From Hyperoplus lanceolatus (Eukaryota > Chordata > Actinopteri > Uranoscopiformes > Ammodytidae): a stretch of 64,000 nucleotides of DNA. Position 1 is the stretch's first letter. Every line of letters starts with the position of its first letter. The position numbers and the translations under genes were made by a program. Below, in pieces: positions 22,898 through 44,392 of the stretch. The stretch covers positions 4,953,501-5,017,500 of the forward strand of contig CM049403.1 in assembly GCA_026929865.2 (NCBI GenBank). Reading direction: 5' to 3'. The notes under the pieces were generated by a model. That model did not search any database. It had not been told where the DNA came from and saw only the letters and a list, made by a program, of their open reading frames with translations.

Positions 22898-23742
22898 CTC
22901 CTCCAGCCAGTCCATCAGCCAATTCTCTTCATTGCTCAATCTAATTGTTAAAAAGTGCAACTGTCTGACTTAACTATGATTTGTAAAAAAGGAAAAAGAA
23001 ATGAGTACAGAATTATACTTTGGGGGAAATAGAAAGAGCTGTGAACATATCTATATACTGTGTTAACATCACATTACAGTGGGGTCGTTATCGCGGAACG
23101 AAGGATTTGTATTCAAAGTCAAGACGAGGCTGCGATCCACGCCTCCGAGTGACTTGGTAGTTTGTCAGAGTGGGAAATTGGGGTGGATGGAGAGTCTTAA
23201 CCAACACAGCCCTTATGTGGCGGACACTTAGTTAAACCAGAGCACCTTTTTATTGCTCAGAAACAGAACAAGAAAAGATTGTCATCTAGAGAGAAAAAGC
23301 ATACATGAATGGCCATGTATACCTGCCTAAATTTAAATGGAAAGGATGTGAAATGTAAGTGAATTTAAAACATGCGCAGTCTGTTGAACCAATAACTGAC
23401 ATTACAGCTTTTTGTGACACTTTTAAATCTACAGAACATACTGTGAGAGCTTTATATAGTTCAAATGGACTGTTCACTTGTTAATTTATGCTGAACTAGA
23501 GTGGGTTTCGTCCAGTTCCTTACATATTGTAACATACATTTAAGTTCCAAATGCGAGATAAAAAATTATAGTCAAAATGTGTAATGTCTGTGTTTTGTAA
23601 TGCTGGAATTGATCCCATGGACTCGGGGCAGCAGAGAGGTTAACTTGGCATCCTGAAGTGTTGTTTTTTTTTCTTTTTTTTTTTTTTTTAATGGGATTGC
23701 TTGTCTTTTTTTATATGCTTTGTGCAGCATGTTCACTTTATA

Positions 23743-23748
23743 AATAAA
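23743..23748 (+). terminator. tomm70 poly(A) signal
   Basis: AATAAA lies 846 bp after the tomm70 stop codon, in AT-rich 3' sequence and before the intergenic gap. Other AATAAA-like sites exist nearby, so alternative 3' ends are possible. Confidence 0.5.
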
Positions 23749-23759
23749 TGTAAATGCAA

Positions 23760-25389
23760 TGCTCGTTCTGTCTTGAAAACTATGAAAACCCCAACTCTAA
23801 GATACTTTGGGCAAAACTCCTTTGATTAGAAAAACTTAAAACAACTTTGTCTTTTTGTTATTTTTTCATTTCCTCTGTCAGATGTCACAAGCACTTCGTA
23901 TTTTCTTTCTTCTCAGAAACATGATTTATTTTCAATTAAATTGTAAAAGATAAATTTTTTATGCTACATTACTTTTGTCTTGGCAGAGAAACAAAGAGAC
24001 TGATTTTTCTCTCCTTAAGTTACATCACAACTGGAGCCTTATTATGTGTCACCCACACAGCACTGAGGATCTCTTGGTACAGTGAATGATTTGGTTCTCA
24101 AGTAGCATCCATACTTCATCAACAATAAAAACAAGCCACCGCTGTTGGATTATCAGAATATATTTCAATTGTATTAGATAAAAAACTAAATTTAAATACT
24201 TGTTTGTATAGTTTATTTATCTAGCTGGAGTGATGGCTATCTTTTATTGAATATGTGGTAATACAAAGGAACCAAATCATGCATTCCAACTGCAGCTGTT
24301 GAGGACTACGTCAGCACGGAAATCATCTCTCTTAGATTTACAGGATCAAACAAGAGTTAACCTTTTAAAGAATTATAATCTGCAATGTCCACATCACTTT
24401 GGCTGTTTGATAAAAATCACACTTGACATTCTTCATCAACGATATGTATGGTGACCAAAGTGAAAGAAGATATGAATCCTGAATAATAAAGTTATAATTC
24501 CTGCAATGAATTTCACCTTTGCAAGTTTCTTTTTAATCCTGCCCAGCAATGCCTGTTATTATGCAGTTCTCAGACAAGCTTTACTTTATAGACTGGAACT
24601 CCTCTGTTGGAGTAAAACATCAAAATTAAAATGATCTAGCTTTTACATTAGGCTTTCTCAGGCACTTTACAAGTACATTTTTTTGTTATTAATGTATGAA
24701 GATTTGTTACATCAGGAAAACTGGATAATGGCATTAATGATCACTGAGTGAGTGAATAATATTTAAGTTGACTCCGTTTCAGGCTCCTTGTATACACAGC
24801 CACAATTAATGTTATTCGTAATAGAGGCTATGCTTCTCCTGCTAAATAAGTTTAAATTGCTGTAAAAAAAGACATCTGTTCAGACACCAATTAAAAACAA
24901 AATGGTTTACATGATGATACCATGGTTTATACATCAATAATAGCCTATTTAGAAACACACTAAGCAGGCATATGCTTACCACTGGCTTTCAGTACTGCCT
25001 CTGAAATCCAAATAAATGTAATAAGATTATAAACCCACAGACATAAACACACACTGCACAACACATTACCTGCAGACAGCTATTTTTGAAGGGTCAAACT
25101 ATGCACTGGCAGTAATAATGCAGTAGCCTATACAATAGGCCTAATATAAGGAGCAAAAGTTTGTCAAATAGAGCCTACAGCTTTTAGCCTTTTTGACAAT
25201 AACGTCAGGAAAAACGTTCTTTTCAATAACTGTTACTCTTAAAAAGCACAAAGTCGCAACAAATATCACACTCATCTTTGCTAAATTAAACAATGAAACA
25301 ATCTCAGTTGCTCATTAAACCAGTGACAGCGTCGCGCGACATAGCGGACGCGTTGACGGCCCGTGACGTGTCTCCGTCAACACACAACA
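23760..25389. other. tomm70-tbc1d23 intergenic region, promoter at its right end
   Basis: AT-rich sequence without exons or recognisable repeats. The last 80 bp (about 25320-25389) become CpG-rich (GCGTCGCGCGAC, GCGGACGCGTTGACG) directly before the tbc1d23 ATG. This is consistent with a TATA-less CpG promoter. Confidence 0.5.
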
Positions 25390-35983
<10,594 letters not shown>

Positions 35984-37404
35984 AGGGAAGAGCATGGGGG
36001 TCGTGTGGGCCAGCCGTGACACAAACTGTTAGAAGAGTCTCTTTGTGCCCAGAGGGACGGCTGTCCTCCCTCCTGGAGCCATCCAGTGCAGTGTTGACTG
36101 TGAAGCCCCCTGTGTGTCTGTGTTTGGGACCTGGGGAGGGAGGGGCACACTGCTGGCTGCACGCCTGTGGAACAGGTTGTGTGTGTGTTGAAATACTTAG
36201 GTGCTCCGCAGTCATCCAGCCATTCTCTTTAACACTTAAGTTAAAAAAAAATATTGGTTTTACTGTATGTTTTTTTCTTTATTATTGATAAAAACAGGCG
36301 ATCTCATTACAGCACAAATCATACTTTTGAAAACTTTCCCTCTGGCCTTAACGTAGCGCTTTGACCCTCCTGTCATCTCTTCATTTACCCATCATATGTG
36401 GTGAGAGTAGACAAATCATTGCTCCAACTGTACGAGCAACTACTGGAGTAACAACTGTTTTTGATGACTCTTATTTCCCAGCAGGCAGGCCTTAAATAGG
36501 AAGTATTTAAATAGGAACTGTTTGAGGAGGTTAATGAATATTTGATGTATATACTGTGTAAACTGCTCTAAATCAGCACATACCTTTTGCGGTGTCATTT
36601 TGAAAAGCATATCCTATATGCTTACTATATGCAGTTAAACTTAACACTGGATTTCTCAACCAGTTCCCAAAGTAAGAAGTTCACCTTTCTGTCTAGAGTA
36701 GGAGCTTTTTTACAGTGTTTCTGGGAGATCATTTATTATCTCGCTTTTTACATGAAATAATGAATCCAGCTCATCTCATAGCAGTGTGTTGTATCTCTCT
36801 GAAAGCATCCCTCAGCCCTCTGGACTACACAAACAGGAGGGTTTGGTGATAGCAGTTAAGAGCCAGAGCACCACGCTGTTTTTCCATTCTAGTCACATTC
36901 ACTATGTGTATTATTTCTTCCCAGTTACCTGATGAAATTGGAATAAAAAAAAGTTAGCAATTATGTTGGCACCTGAAAGGCTATTACTGTAACTGATGCT
37001 AACTTCACTTATATATTTAGAAAGAAGAGTTCCCTGTAATAAGGACTGTGTTTTCTTCTTTGAGAAGATTGAAAAGATTGTACAAAGGAAAGTCATTATA
37101 TATCTAATGTTTTTTGCAGACCAGTCAGTCTTGTCCATTGTATTAAGTGTAAAAGCTTGCGCAGCTTTAGTTTTTGCTTGCCACTGTTGCCTTGGGCCTC
37201 GTGCCTGTGATGTGATACTGGCACCAGCACTGGCAACATATCACAGTGTATCGCTGCTTCTCCTCTAGTCTTTAACTCTTGCGTTGGACCTTTTTCCCCC
37301 GCTTTATTCTTGCTTCCCTTTTCATTTGCATTTGACGTCTAGTTGCGCAGGCAGCCTGGGTGTAAAGTCATGCAGCGCCTGTCCAGAGAGGGTCTGTTCC
37401 GATA

Positions 37405-37435
<31 letters not shown>

Positions 37436-37731
37436 AAAGAGGAAAGAGGTCAACCTGAGTAAAACATATGGCACATTTAAAAAAACATGGGCTCCTAAAT
37501 CTGGTCCTCTACACTCCAGTCTCTCCTAGCATTCCCGTGTTAATCCACGCATTGTGTTGTCATTTTGTGATACTTTTTCAGTATTGGAACTAGAACATTC
37601 TTGATCGGGAGTCTTTCTCTGTAACATCACTGGCAAAAGGATGCCACCACTAGTCGGAAATGCATCATGTCTGAAATGTACTCTCTTGCACCTTACTGTA
37701 CTGCTATTATTTTCTAAGCGTTTCTGTTTTT

Positions 37732-37737
37732 AATAAA
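37732..37737 (+). terminator. tbc1d23 poly(A) signal
   Basis: AATAAA lies 1.75 kb after the tbc1d23 stop and is followed by the gap before nit2. The intervening sequence has no exons and is read as a long 3' UTR; a (TTA)n run occurs at about 37405-37435. Confidence 0.5.
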
Positions 37738-38569
37738 TGGAGATTATTTGACTGCACCTGTGGAGGTTAGGTCATTCGTACATTCATTGACACATGTGTA
37801 AATATAATTATTGGTGTGGCTTTTGTAAAAAGCGACTGTACGACGGAGATCTTTCATAGAAAGTGCACGTTTATTTGAAGAGCCGTTGCTGCCATGTGTT
37901 CAAATGCTGGAACAAAGAGAAGTGTCTCAAACCAAAGTGGAACTGGATTACAAAGCCTGTATGTGTTTTTAAGCTTCACCACACGTTTATTGTTCTCCTA
38001 AATGGAGACCATGTGAATGACATAAACAGATATCCAGCCAGTTGCACTATGGAAGAGGTTGGTTTATGACTGTCTGTTGATAGAAAAGTCCAAAAATTCA
38101 AAGTAAGACAAAGGCCATTCTATTTAACTTAAGCAAACGGTATGTTAACACTTAGTACCTTATTATCACTTATCTATTAACATAAGTATAAGATTAATGT
38201 GTTACTTATTCAATTCATCAATGAGTAGCCTACAGATTTGATCTGCACTAGAACTGGATTGGTGGCGTTTTACCCACCCCCTTCTTGACGTAACTTTTCC
38301 TCTAAACTTCACAATAAAGGTCATGGACTTAATTGGGTGACTTGATATTAGAAAAAGAACAGCAACATTTGCATTTACATGCGTGTATTGTCGTTGTTGA
38401 GTATCGTTGTATGTTGTTATCGGACCTCCATGACGTCGTAAAAACTTTGCAAGACCATAAACAGACCAACGGTCTATTATTTTGAAAGTCTCAAAAGCTA
38501 CACCGGAATCACGTGCTCTGTCAGCTGTGGACTGTGCAACCCCAACAACACAACCAACAACCTGCATAC

Positions 38570-41500
38570 ATGTCCACTTTAGCAAAAGCAATGTCCAGTA
38601 AGTACAACCTTTTCTATTTATTTTATTTTTTCAGTTAAGTAGCACCTAACGAACGTGCACACACACCGAATGCGTTGATAGGTGGATCATATCGACTGCA
38701 ATCTGCAAACATAAGCTGTGCAACAATTAGAGAAAGTGAATGAACAATAAAGTTACCGTGGTCTCTCTTGTCTTCAGAGTTCCGGCTGGCTGTGGTCCAG
38801 CTGCAGGTGACGAGCGTCAAGGCGGACAACCTGAGCCGAGCCCGGAGGCTGGTGAAGGAGGCGGCGGGTCAAGGCAGCAAAGTGGTGCTGCTACCGGTGA
38901 GGAGACTAGCCCTGCGTTCCAAATCACATACATCTTTTAAATAGACGACATAAGTAGCCTACAGAAGAGTTTAAGGGCCACAGGAGAAGAAAAAAAACAG
39001 ATAAGTACATTTTTTTTTCTCATGTCAAGAATAAAGACGAATGCTCCAAAATGCTATTGGAGTTAGTGGGGCATTTATGTATTTTCAGCATACTGCAATT
39101 GACTTGCATACTGGTACATCCCAAATCTTTTTCTGGCATAGGCCTACTAAATAGTATGGACGTATGGGTATTGGAACACAGGGTAGGGCTTCTCCAGCCA
39201 GGGGCGTAGCACTAAACTTTGGGCCCCATACATCAGTAGTCTCTGTCATGGTGGACCTATTATAAGAGGTATCTGTGGGCCCCTAATCTCCCTTGATCCA
39301 TGTCACACTGTTGTCATACACATGATTGAGTCTACAGCTCTTCACATACATCTTTAGTGTTTAGGTTAGTCACTGAGAACTAAGTAACAATTTAACATGT
39401 AGCCTAACAGGCAGTTATAGTAATATGTTATACTCATCAGTTATAGTCTTTTTAACTACCATAATTTCTTATGTCTAAATATGTTATATTTTTTATTATG
39501 TCAGTTAGAGTGAGCAATGCCATGATCCGTGCACTTCAGCAGTATCAGCAGCATCCATGGTCCTAGCAGGCCAGACTAAACCATGTTGCACATTTTGAAA
39601 GGGGTGGAGCCTTCTTCACTATATAAACTGGAGTCACTCAACTGATGTATTCACTTCATTTAACTAAAATAATAACAAAAACATTTCCTGGACTCTTTTA
39701 GTTTGAGTCCCTTCATGCTGTTAAAACTAATGCTCTCTCACCTCCGCCACTGATACAGGAATGTTTCAACTCTCCGTATGGAACGGGCTTCTTCTCCACA
39801 TACGCTGAGAGAATCCCAGGAGAGTCCAGCCAGGTGCTGTCAGAGGCGGCCAAGGAGAATGAGGTGTATCTGGTGGGAGGTAGGCCTGGGAAGCTGACAT
39901 ACTGATGTGGTCCATACAGTAGTGGTAGTGTCACCATACGCCTTGCAATCCTTCCTTTCGATGACAATCCAACTCAGTACTGTACTGTTTTTGTATTATT
40001 AGTGTCATAGAGTAAAAGGCTAAACAGGCTTCACCCATGTGATTTTCTATTTCTCCAGGATCCATCCCCGAAGAGGACGGTGGGAAGTTGTATAACAGCT
40101 GTATGGTGTTTGGGCCTGATGGAGAGCTCATACTCAAACACAGGAAGGTAATAGGCTACGTGTGCATCAACTACTACAGTATTCAGTTGTTTGTAAAAAT
40201 AATTGCTGGAGATGGGGGCGCCCTTTGCTCAGTTGGTAGGGCGCCCCCCCCCGGGCCAGGCCCAGCAGCAGACCCGGGTTCGATTCCCGCCCGCGGCCGT
40301 TCTCTGCATGTCACTCCCCTCTCTGCCCCATTTCATGTCTGTCTCTATGCACTGTCAATAAATCATAAAAAAAATGGCTGGAGATAAAATCAGGACACAC
40401 TTTTTCTCTTCAACTTTCAACTTCTTCTCCTCTTTTCCAGATCCACCTCTTTGACATCGACGTTCCGGGGAAAATCCGCTTCCAGGAGTCGGAGACGCTG
40501 AGCCCGGGCAGCGGTCTGTCCATGTTCCAAACGCGTGAGTGATATCTGGACCCTTTTTATGTTTTTTTTCTTGGACAAGCTTACTTTAAATTTGACTTGT
40601 ATTTGTCTGTGTCTTTCCTCTTCCTCCAGCGTTCTGTAAAGTGGGCGTAGGGATCTGCTACGACATGAGGTTTGCCGAGCTGGCGCAGCTCTATGGCAGG
40701 AAAGGTGAGCCGGCTCGATTGGTCCGTTCAAGCAGCCATTGACCTGTTTTTTGACTGTGTGCACTGTGCGGCTATAGTCAGTTATATGGGGTTGTTCTTT
40801 CTTCTTGTCTGTCAGGCTGTCAGCTGCTGGTATACCCAGGGGCCTTCAACATGACCACGGGGCCCGCACACTGGGAGCTGCTTCAGAGGGCCAGGTCAGA
40901 CTCTTTTGCTTTTAGAATAGACAGAATAAGATAATGTGATATTCCTTCCAATATATTGATATTAAGATATTGATATTACATTATTTCCCACACCATGTAA
41001 TAACATCAGCAGCGTGACACGATGGGGTCTGAAATGATCTGTGGAGGAAGAGAAACATTTCTGGGATTTACAAAATTAAACTTTGCCTATTATCTGGACT
41101 GGTTTTTAGAAGCTGCAGACATTATAGAAAACTAAAGCAGGCCATTTGAAATATAGTTAATGCAACATGTTAAACAAAGACGTTCTGATGCTTTCAAGAC
41201 AGCAAGAAACATTTTGTATTTTTTGGGCTAGTTAGAGTTGAATTGACATGGACTAGATGCACTGTCGAGGTGGTTTAGCATACATGCTAATTCTCAACAC
41301 CTGTCCACGGGAAGCTTTTGAAAGAAAACAAAGATGTTAAGAAAAAGTAATAGAAAAATGGAGAAATAATAAAGAGGAAATGATTGGTCTAATACAATGT
41401 GCAATTTTACAGTGATAAAAGAGCAGCAGTATATTCAGAGTCAAATATATATACATGAACTATAGAGCAAGGACAGCATGATCAGACAATACATTGGTTG

Positions 41501-43144
41501 TGAGCTATTCGTGTGAGCACTGTTGTTTTGATTTTAGCCATTGCTTAACAATTTATTATTTGTGATCGTATCTATGGCAATGATATGATAATAAGCTTCA
41601 GTTTGTGGCTATATCATCTGACTTTACATTGTTCCCTCTGTCTGTCTCCTTTCACAGAGCGCTTGATAACCAATTGTACGTGGCCACGGCGTCTCCTGCC
41701 AGAGATGAAAGTGCTTCATATGTTGCCTGGGGCCACAGTACTGTTGTCAACCCATGGTACAGTAAAACCAGGGAACATGTCACCTTCTGGGTCCTCTAAT
41801 AGAGAAGGCAGGGAGCTCTGTTTGACTGCAATGTGTAATAAGCCAATGAGAGGAAATGAGTCTTTGTCAATAGCCCCGAGGCGAAAGCAATTCAGTGGCG
41901 ACATCAGTTACCTAAAGGGAAAAGAAAGGGAGGGTCTGAGTGGGCAGGCACATGCTAAAGGGAAAGATGAAGTTGAGGGAGAAAATGTATTTGGCTCCTT
42001 ACTCAACTGCAAGTTAAAGTCCCACATTCAAATGTCACTGAAGACGAACATACGTATTTTTATTTTTCAGATTTATCAAAAATATCCAAAGTTCTAGTAT
42101 TTGTTTATTTCCGATGATGAGTAGGGAAGGAAGAGGACTCTGGAGTACAAGTATAAAGTAATCAAGTTAAAATGGAAATACTCCAGGAAAGTAGGATATA
42201 CTTTGAAACTGTACATTATGGACAGTAGTTTAGTGAAGGACCAGCTGTGTTTCTAACTGGATGTCAACTGTAAAACTCTCTTCTTTTGCTGGTCTGAATA
42301 TTCTTTTTTACATCTCGTATTCCGTGTGACTGTTGCAGGGGAGAAGTGATCTCCAAGGCCGGACCGGAGGAAACCATTATTTATGCCGACATCGGTGAGT
42401 GGAAGAGCAGTTTGATGAACAGTCACTACAGACTGTAGCTGAAAATGAGTTTAAAGCTAACTCTTGTACTGCCAGGGAGCTCTGCATCGTCCTTGTCAAT
42501 TATTATTTTATTTTTTTAAACAGGGCTGTTGATGTGTTCTGTGTGTCTGGCATGATACGTAATACACTCTTTAAAAAAAAAAAAAAAAATTTAAGTAAGG
42601 CAAGTTTATTTATATATATATAGCTCAATTCAGACACAGGGCCATTCACAGTGCTTTAAAGGGGCATAGCATACATCAAGATAAGACCTTAGAAATTGCA
42701 TTTAAGAGATAGTAAAAACAAAGACAATAAATCAAGTATAGAATACATAAAGATTAGACTTTAGAAAAGCGAATAAAAAATGAATTGAAATAAAATGAAA
42801 ATGACAGGTTAAAAGGGAAACAGTCTTCAGATTTGATTTAAAACAGCTGAGATTTGCAGCAGACCTCAAGTTTTCTGGGAGTTTGTTCCAGATATGCGTT
42901 GCATAAAAAAATTAAAAGCTGCTCCTCCTTTTGAATGAATCTGACCACACAGAAAGATTGTATTTTGAAAGGAGTAGTTTGTGTGCATGTTGAGACTGTA
43001 CTGAACTTGTGTGTAACCCTGTGTGTGCCGTGCCTGTCTCCAGACCTGCAGTATCTGGCGGACGTCCGGCAGCAGATTCCCATCACGACTCAGCGTCGTG
43101 ACGACCTGTACACAGTGACCGCTGTGCAGGAAGCATCGGGCTGA
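38570..43144 (+). CDS. nit2: Nit2, omega-amidase (nitrilase family member 2)
   Basis: Ten exons: 38570-38597, 38778-38896, 39759-39879, 40059-40147, 40441-40534, 40630-40704, 40816-40894, 41658-41756, 42339-42394, 43044-43144, giving 286 aa (human 276). The enzyme hydrolyses alpha-ketoglutaramate and alpha-ketosuccinamate to 2-oxoglutarate and oxaloacetate, completing the glutamine/asparagine transaminase pathway. The nitrilase triad is visible: Glu in [11 protein letters not shown], Lys in [14 protein letters not shown], and the Cys nucleophile in [13 protein letters not shown]. The segments [20 protein letters not shown] and [16 protein letters not shown] are also typical. The first exon encodes about nine residues before the human-like start; a second in-frame ATG lies at 38591. 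Intron 2 holds a PIF-like MITE, intron 4 a SINE and intron 9 a LINE-like repeat. Confidence 0.97.
38910..39183 (-). mobile_element. PIF/Harbinger-like MITE copy 2 (nit2 intron 2)
   Basis: A 274-bp element with termini CCCTGCGTTCCAA and TTGGAACACAGGG, flanked by TAG on both sides (38907-38909 and 39184-39186). Compared with the copies at 13889 and 53361 the interior is reversed (ATGCTATTGGAGTTAGTGGG). It begins 13 bp after the exon 2 donor. Confidence 0.85.
40214..40376 (+). repeat. tRNA-derived SINE with target duplication (nit2 intron 4)
   Basis: The head GGGGGCGCCCTTTGCTCAGTTGG and the B-box-like GGGTTCGATTCCCGC are followed by the shared body and an AATAAATCATAAAAA tail. It is flanked by exact copies of GCTGGAGAT (40205-40213 and 40377-40385), a clear target duplication from LINE-driven insertion. 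Little divergence suggests a recent insertion. Confidence 0.9.
42595..42925. repeat. LINE-like 3'-end dispersed repeat (nit2 intron 9)
   Basis: The stretch from AGGCAAGTTTATTTATATA through CACAGTGCTTTAAA to GGGAGTTTGTTCCAGAT is a pattern seen widely in fish genomes as truncated retroposon tails. No reverse transcriptase coding sequence is present. The exact family is not assigned. Confidence 0.5.
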
Positions 43145-43371
43145 ATGCACCGACACAATGTGAAACCACAACAAACTACACAGCACCTCTGATCAGGACT
43201 ACAATTCCCAGAGAGCCTCAAGAATTGTGACAATTGTGGAAACAAGAAATGAGGGTTGAGACAGTCTCTAGTCTGTTGAGAGGCACAACAACGCTGCTTG
43301 ACACTCACAGATGGGAGCTGCTGCTGACATGAGTAGGTGATCGATTAAAAAATATATATATTTTATTTTTA

Positions 43372-43377
43372 AATAAA
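43372..43377 (+). terminator. nit2 poly(A) signal
   Basis: AATAAA lies 228 bp after the nit2 stop codon. The convergent B7-like gene has AATAAA on the minus strand at 43608-43613, so the two 3' ends are about 230 bp apart. Confidence 0.6.
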
Positions 43378-43607
43378 TCGTAAACTTTTGCTGGTTGCAG
43401 ATTCCATAATGTGACAGTGTAAATCCTTCTAATCTGTATTTAACTTTTTTGAAATTAAATCTTCAACAAAAGCTTGATTAAAAAACAAACAATTATTGTG
43501 TATTCTGTTCTGATCTTTTAGCACTTTCTTTTATGCACCACAGATCTCAAATACAGCCCTTCATCGTCATGTGTACAGTATGTGCTGGTTTGGGTTTTTT
43601 AAGGATC

Positions 43608-43613
43608 TTTATT
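43608..43613 (-). terminator. Poly(A) signal of the B7-like gene
   Basis: AATAAA on the minus strand, about 205 bp beyond the stop codon of the B7-like gene. Confidence 0.5.
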
Positions 43614-43815
43614 AAAGCTTTTGTAACAACTCAGGAAGAAAAAAAGTACCAGGGAGTAAAGTGACAGGAGCAATTTACAGTAGCTAAACTTACATCTACA
43701 ATTGTGTTAACAAACCTACCACTTGGACTGACGCGGCTAACCCAGTGGTTCACAACAAATACATATTTAAAGATCAGTGCTGTTTTGACGAGGATATATC
43801 AGTTCAGATTATTTT

Positions 43816-44345
43816 CTACACGTCCGTCTCCTTTGGGTCCGGCTTGATGGCCTCCAACTCCTCCTTGTCTAGACTTCCCCTTTTGATTCCTGTCGATGGA
43901 AAAACATTCATTTAAATGAGAGTAGCAGGTTTTTTTCAGTGGTCACAAAAGCACAGTACACAATGATTACTCTGCAGAATTAACATAGCTCTGTCTTTCC
44001 ACCAGAGCTGTTCCAAAGTAAACTGGTTTCCCACATTGCCTCAGAATAACAGAGTAAAACACACATGTCAGTAACTTGATGTCATTCGTGAGCGCTACTC
44101 TGGTTGGCTGATGGCGAACCCCTTTACAGAACACCTGATTCACACCCCGTTGGGAACAATTGTATATTGAATATCATTGTTTTTATGTAAAGCAGTTTGA
44201 AGATTGGGAGATACAAACACACCAGTACAAACTATGGCAGCAATTTCCAGTGTGGGGGTCCAGGCCAATTTAAGAAGTGAGAAGCCTTTTACTTTGCTGT
44301 GAACTCACTGACTGAGATGTTGCCAGGATGATGGATGGATGGATG

Positions 44346-44392
<47 letters not shown>

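Noticed and set aside
40214-40376. Possible tRNA gene (A- and B-box-like promoter, GGTTCGATTCC)
   Set aside because: It is the head of a SINE with a body, A-rich tail and 9-bp target duplication. The same applies to the sites near 12990, 50640 and 56880.
41585-42097. 170-aa plus-strand frame overlapping nit2 exon 8
   Set aside because: It reads nit2 exon 8 in another frame and then runs through the intron. The nit2 frame with catalytic motifs is clearly the coding one.
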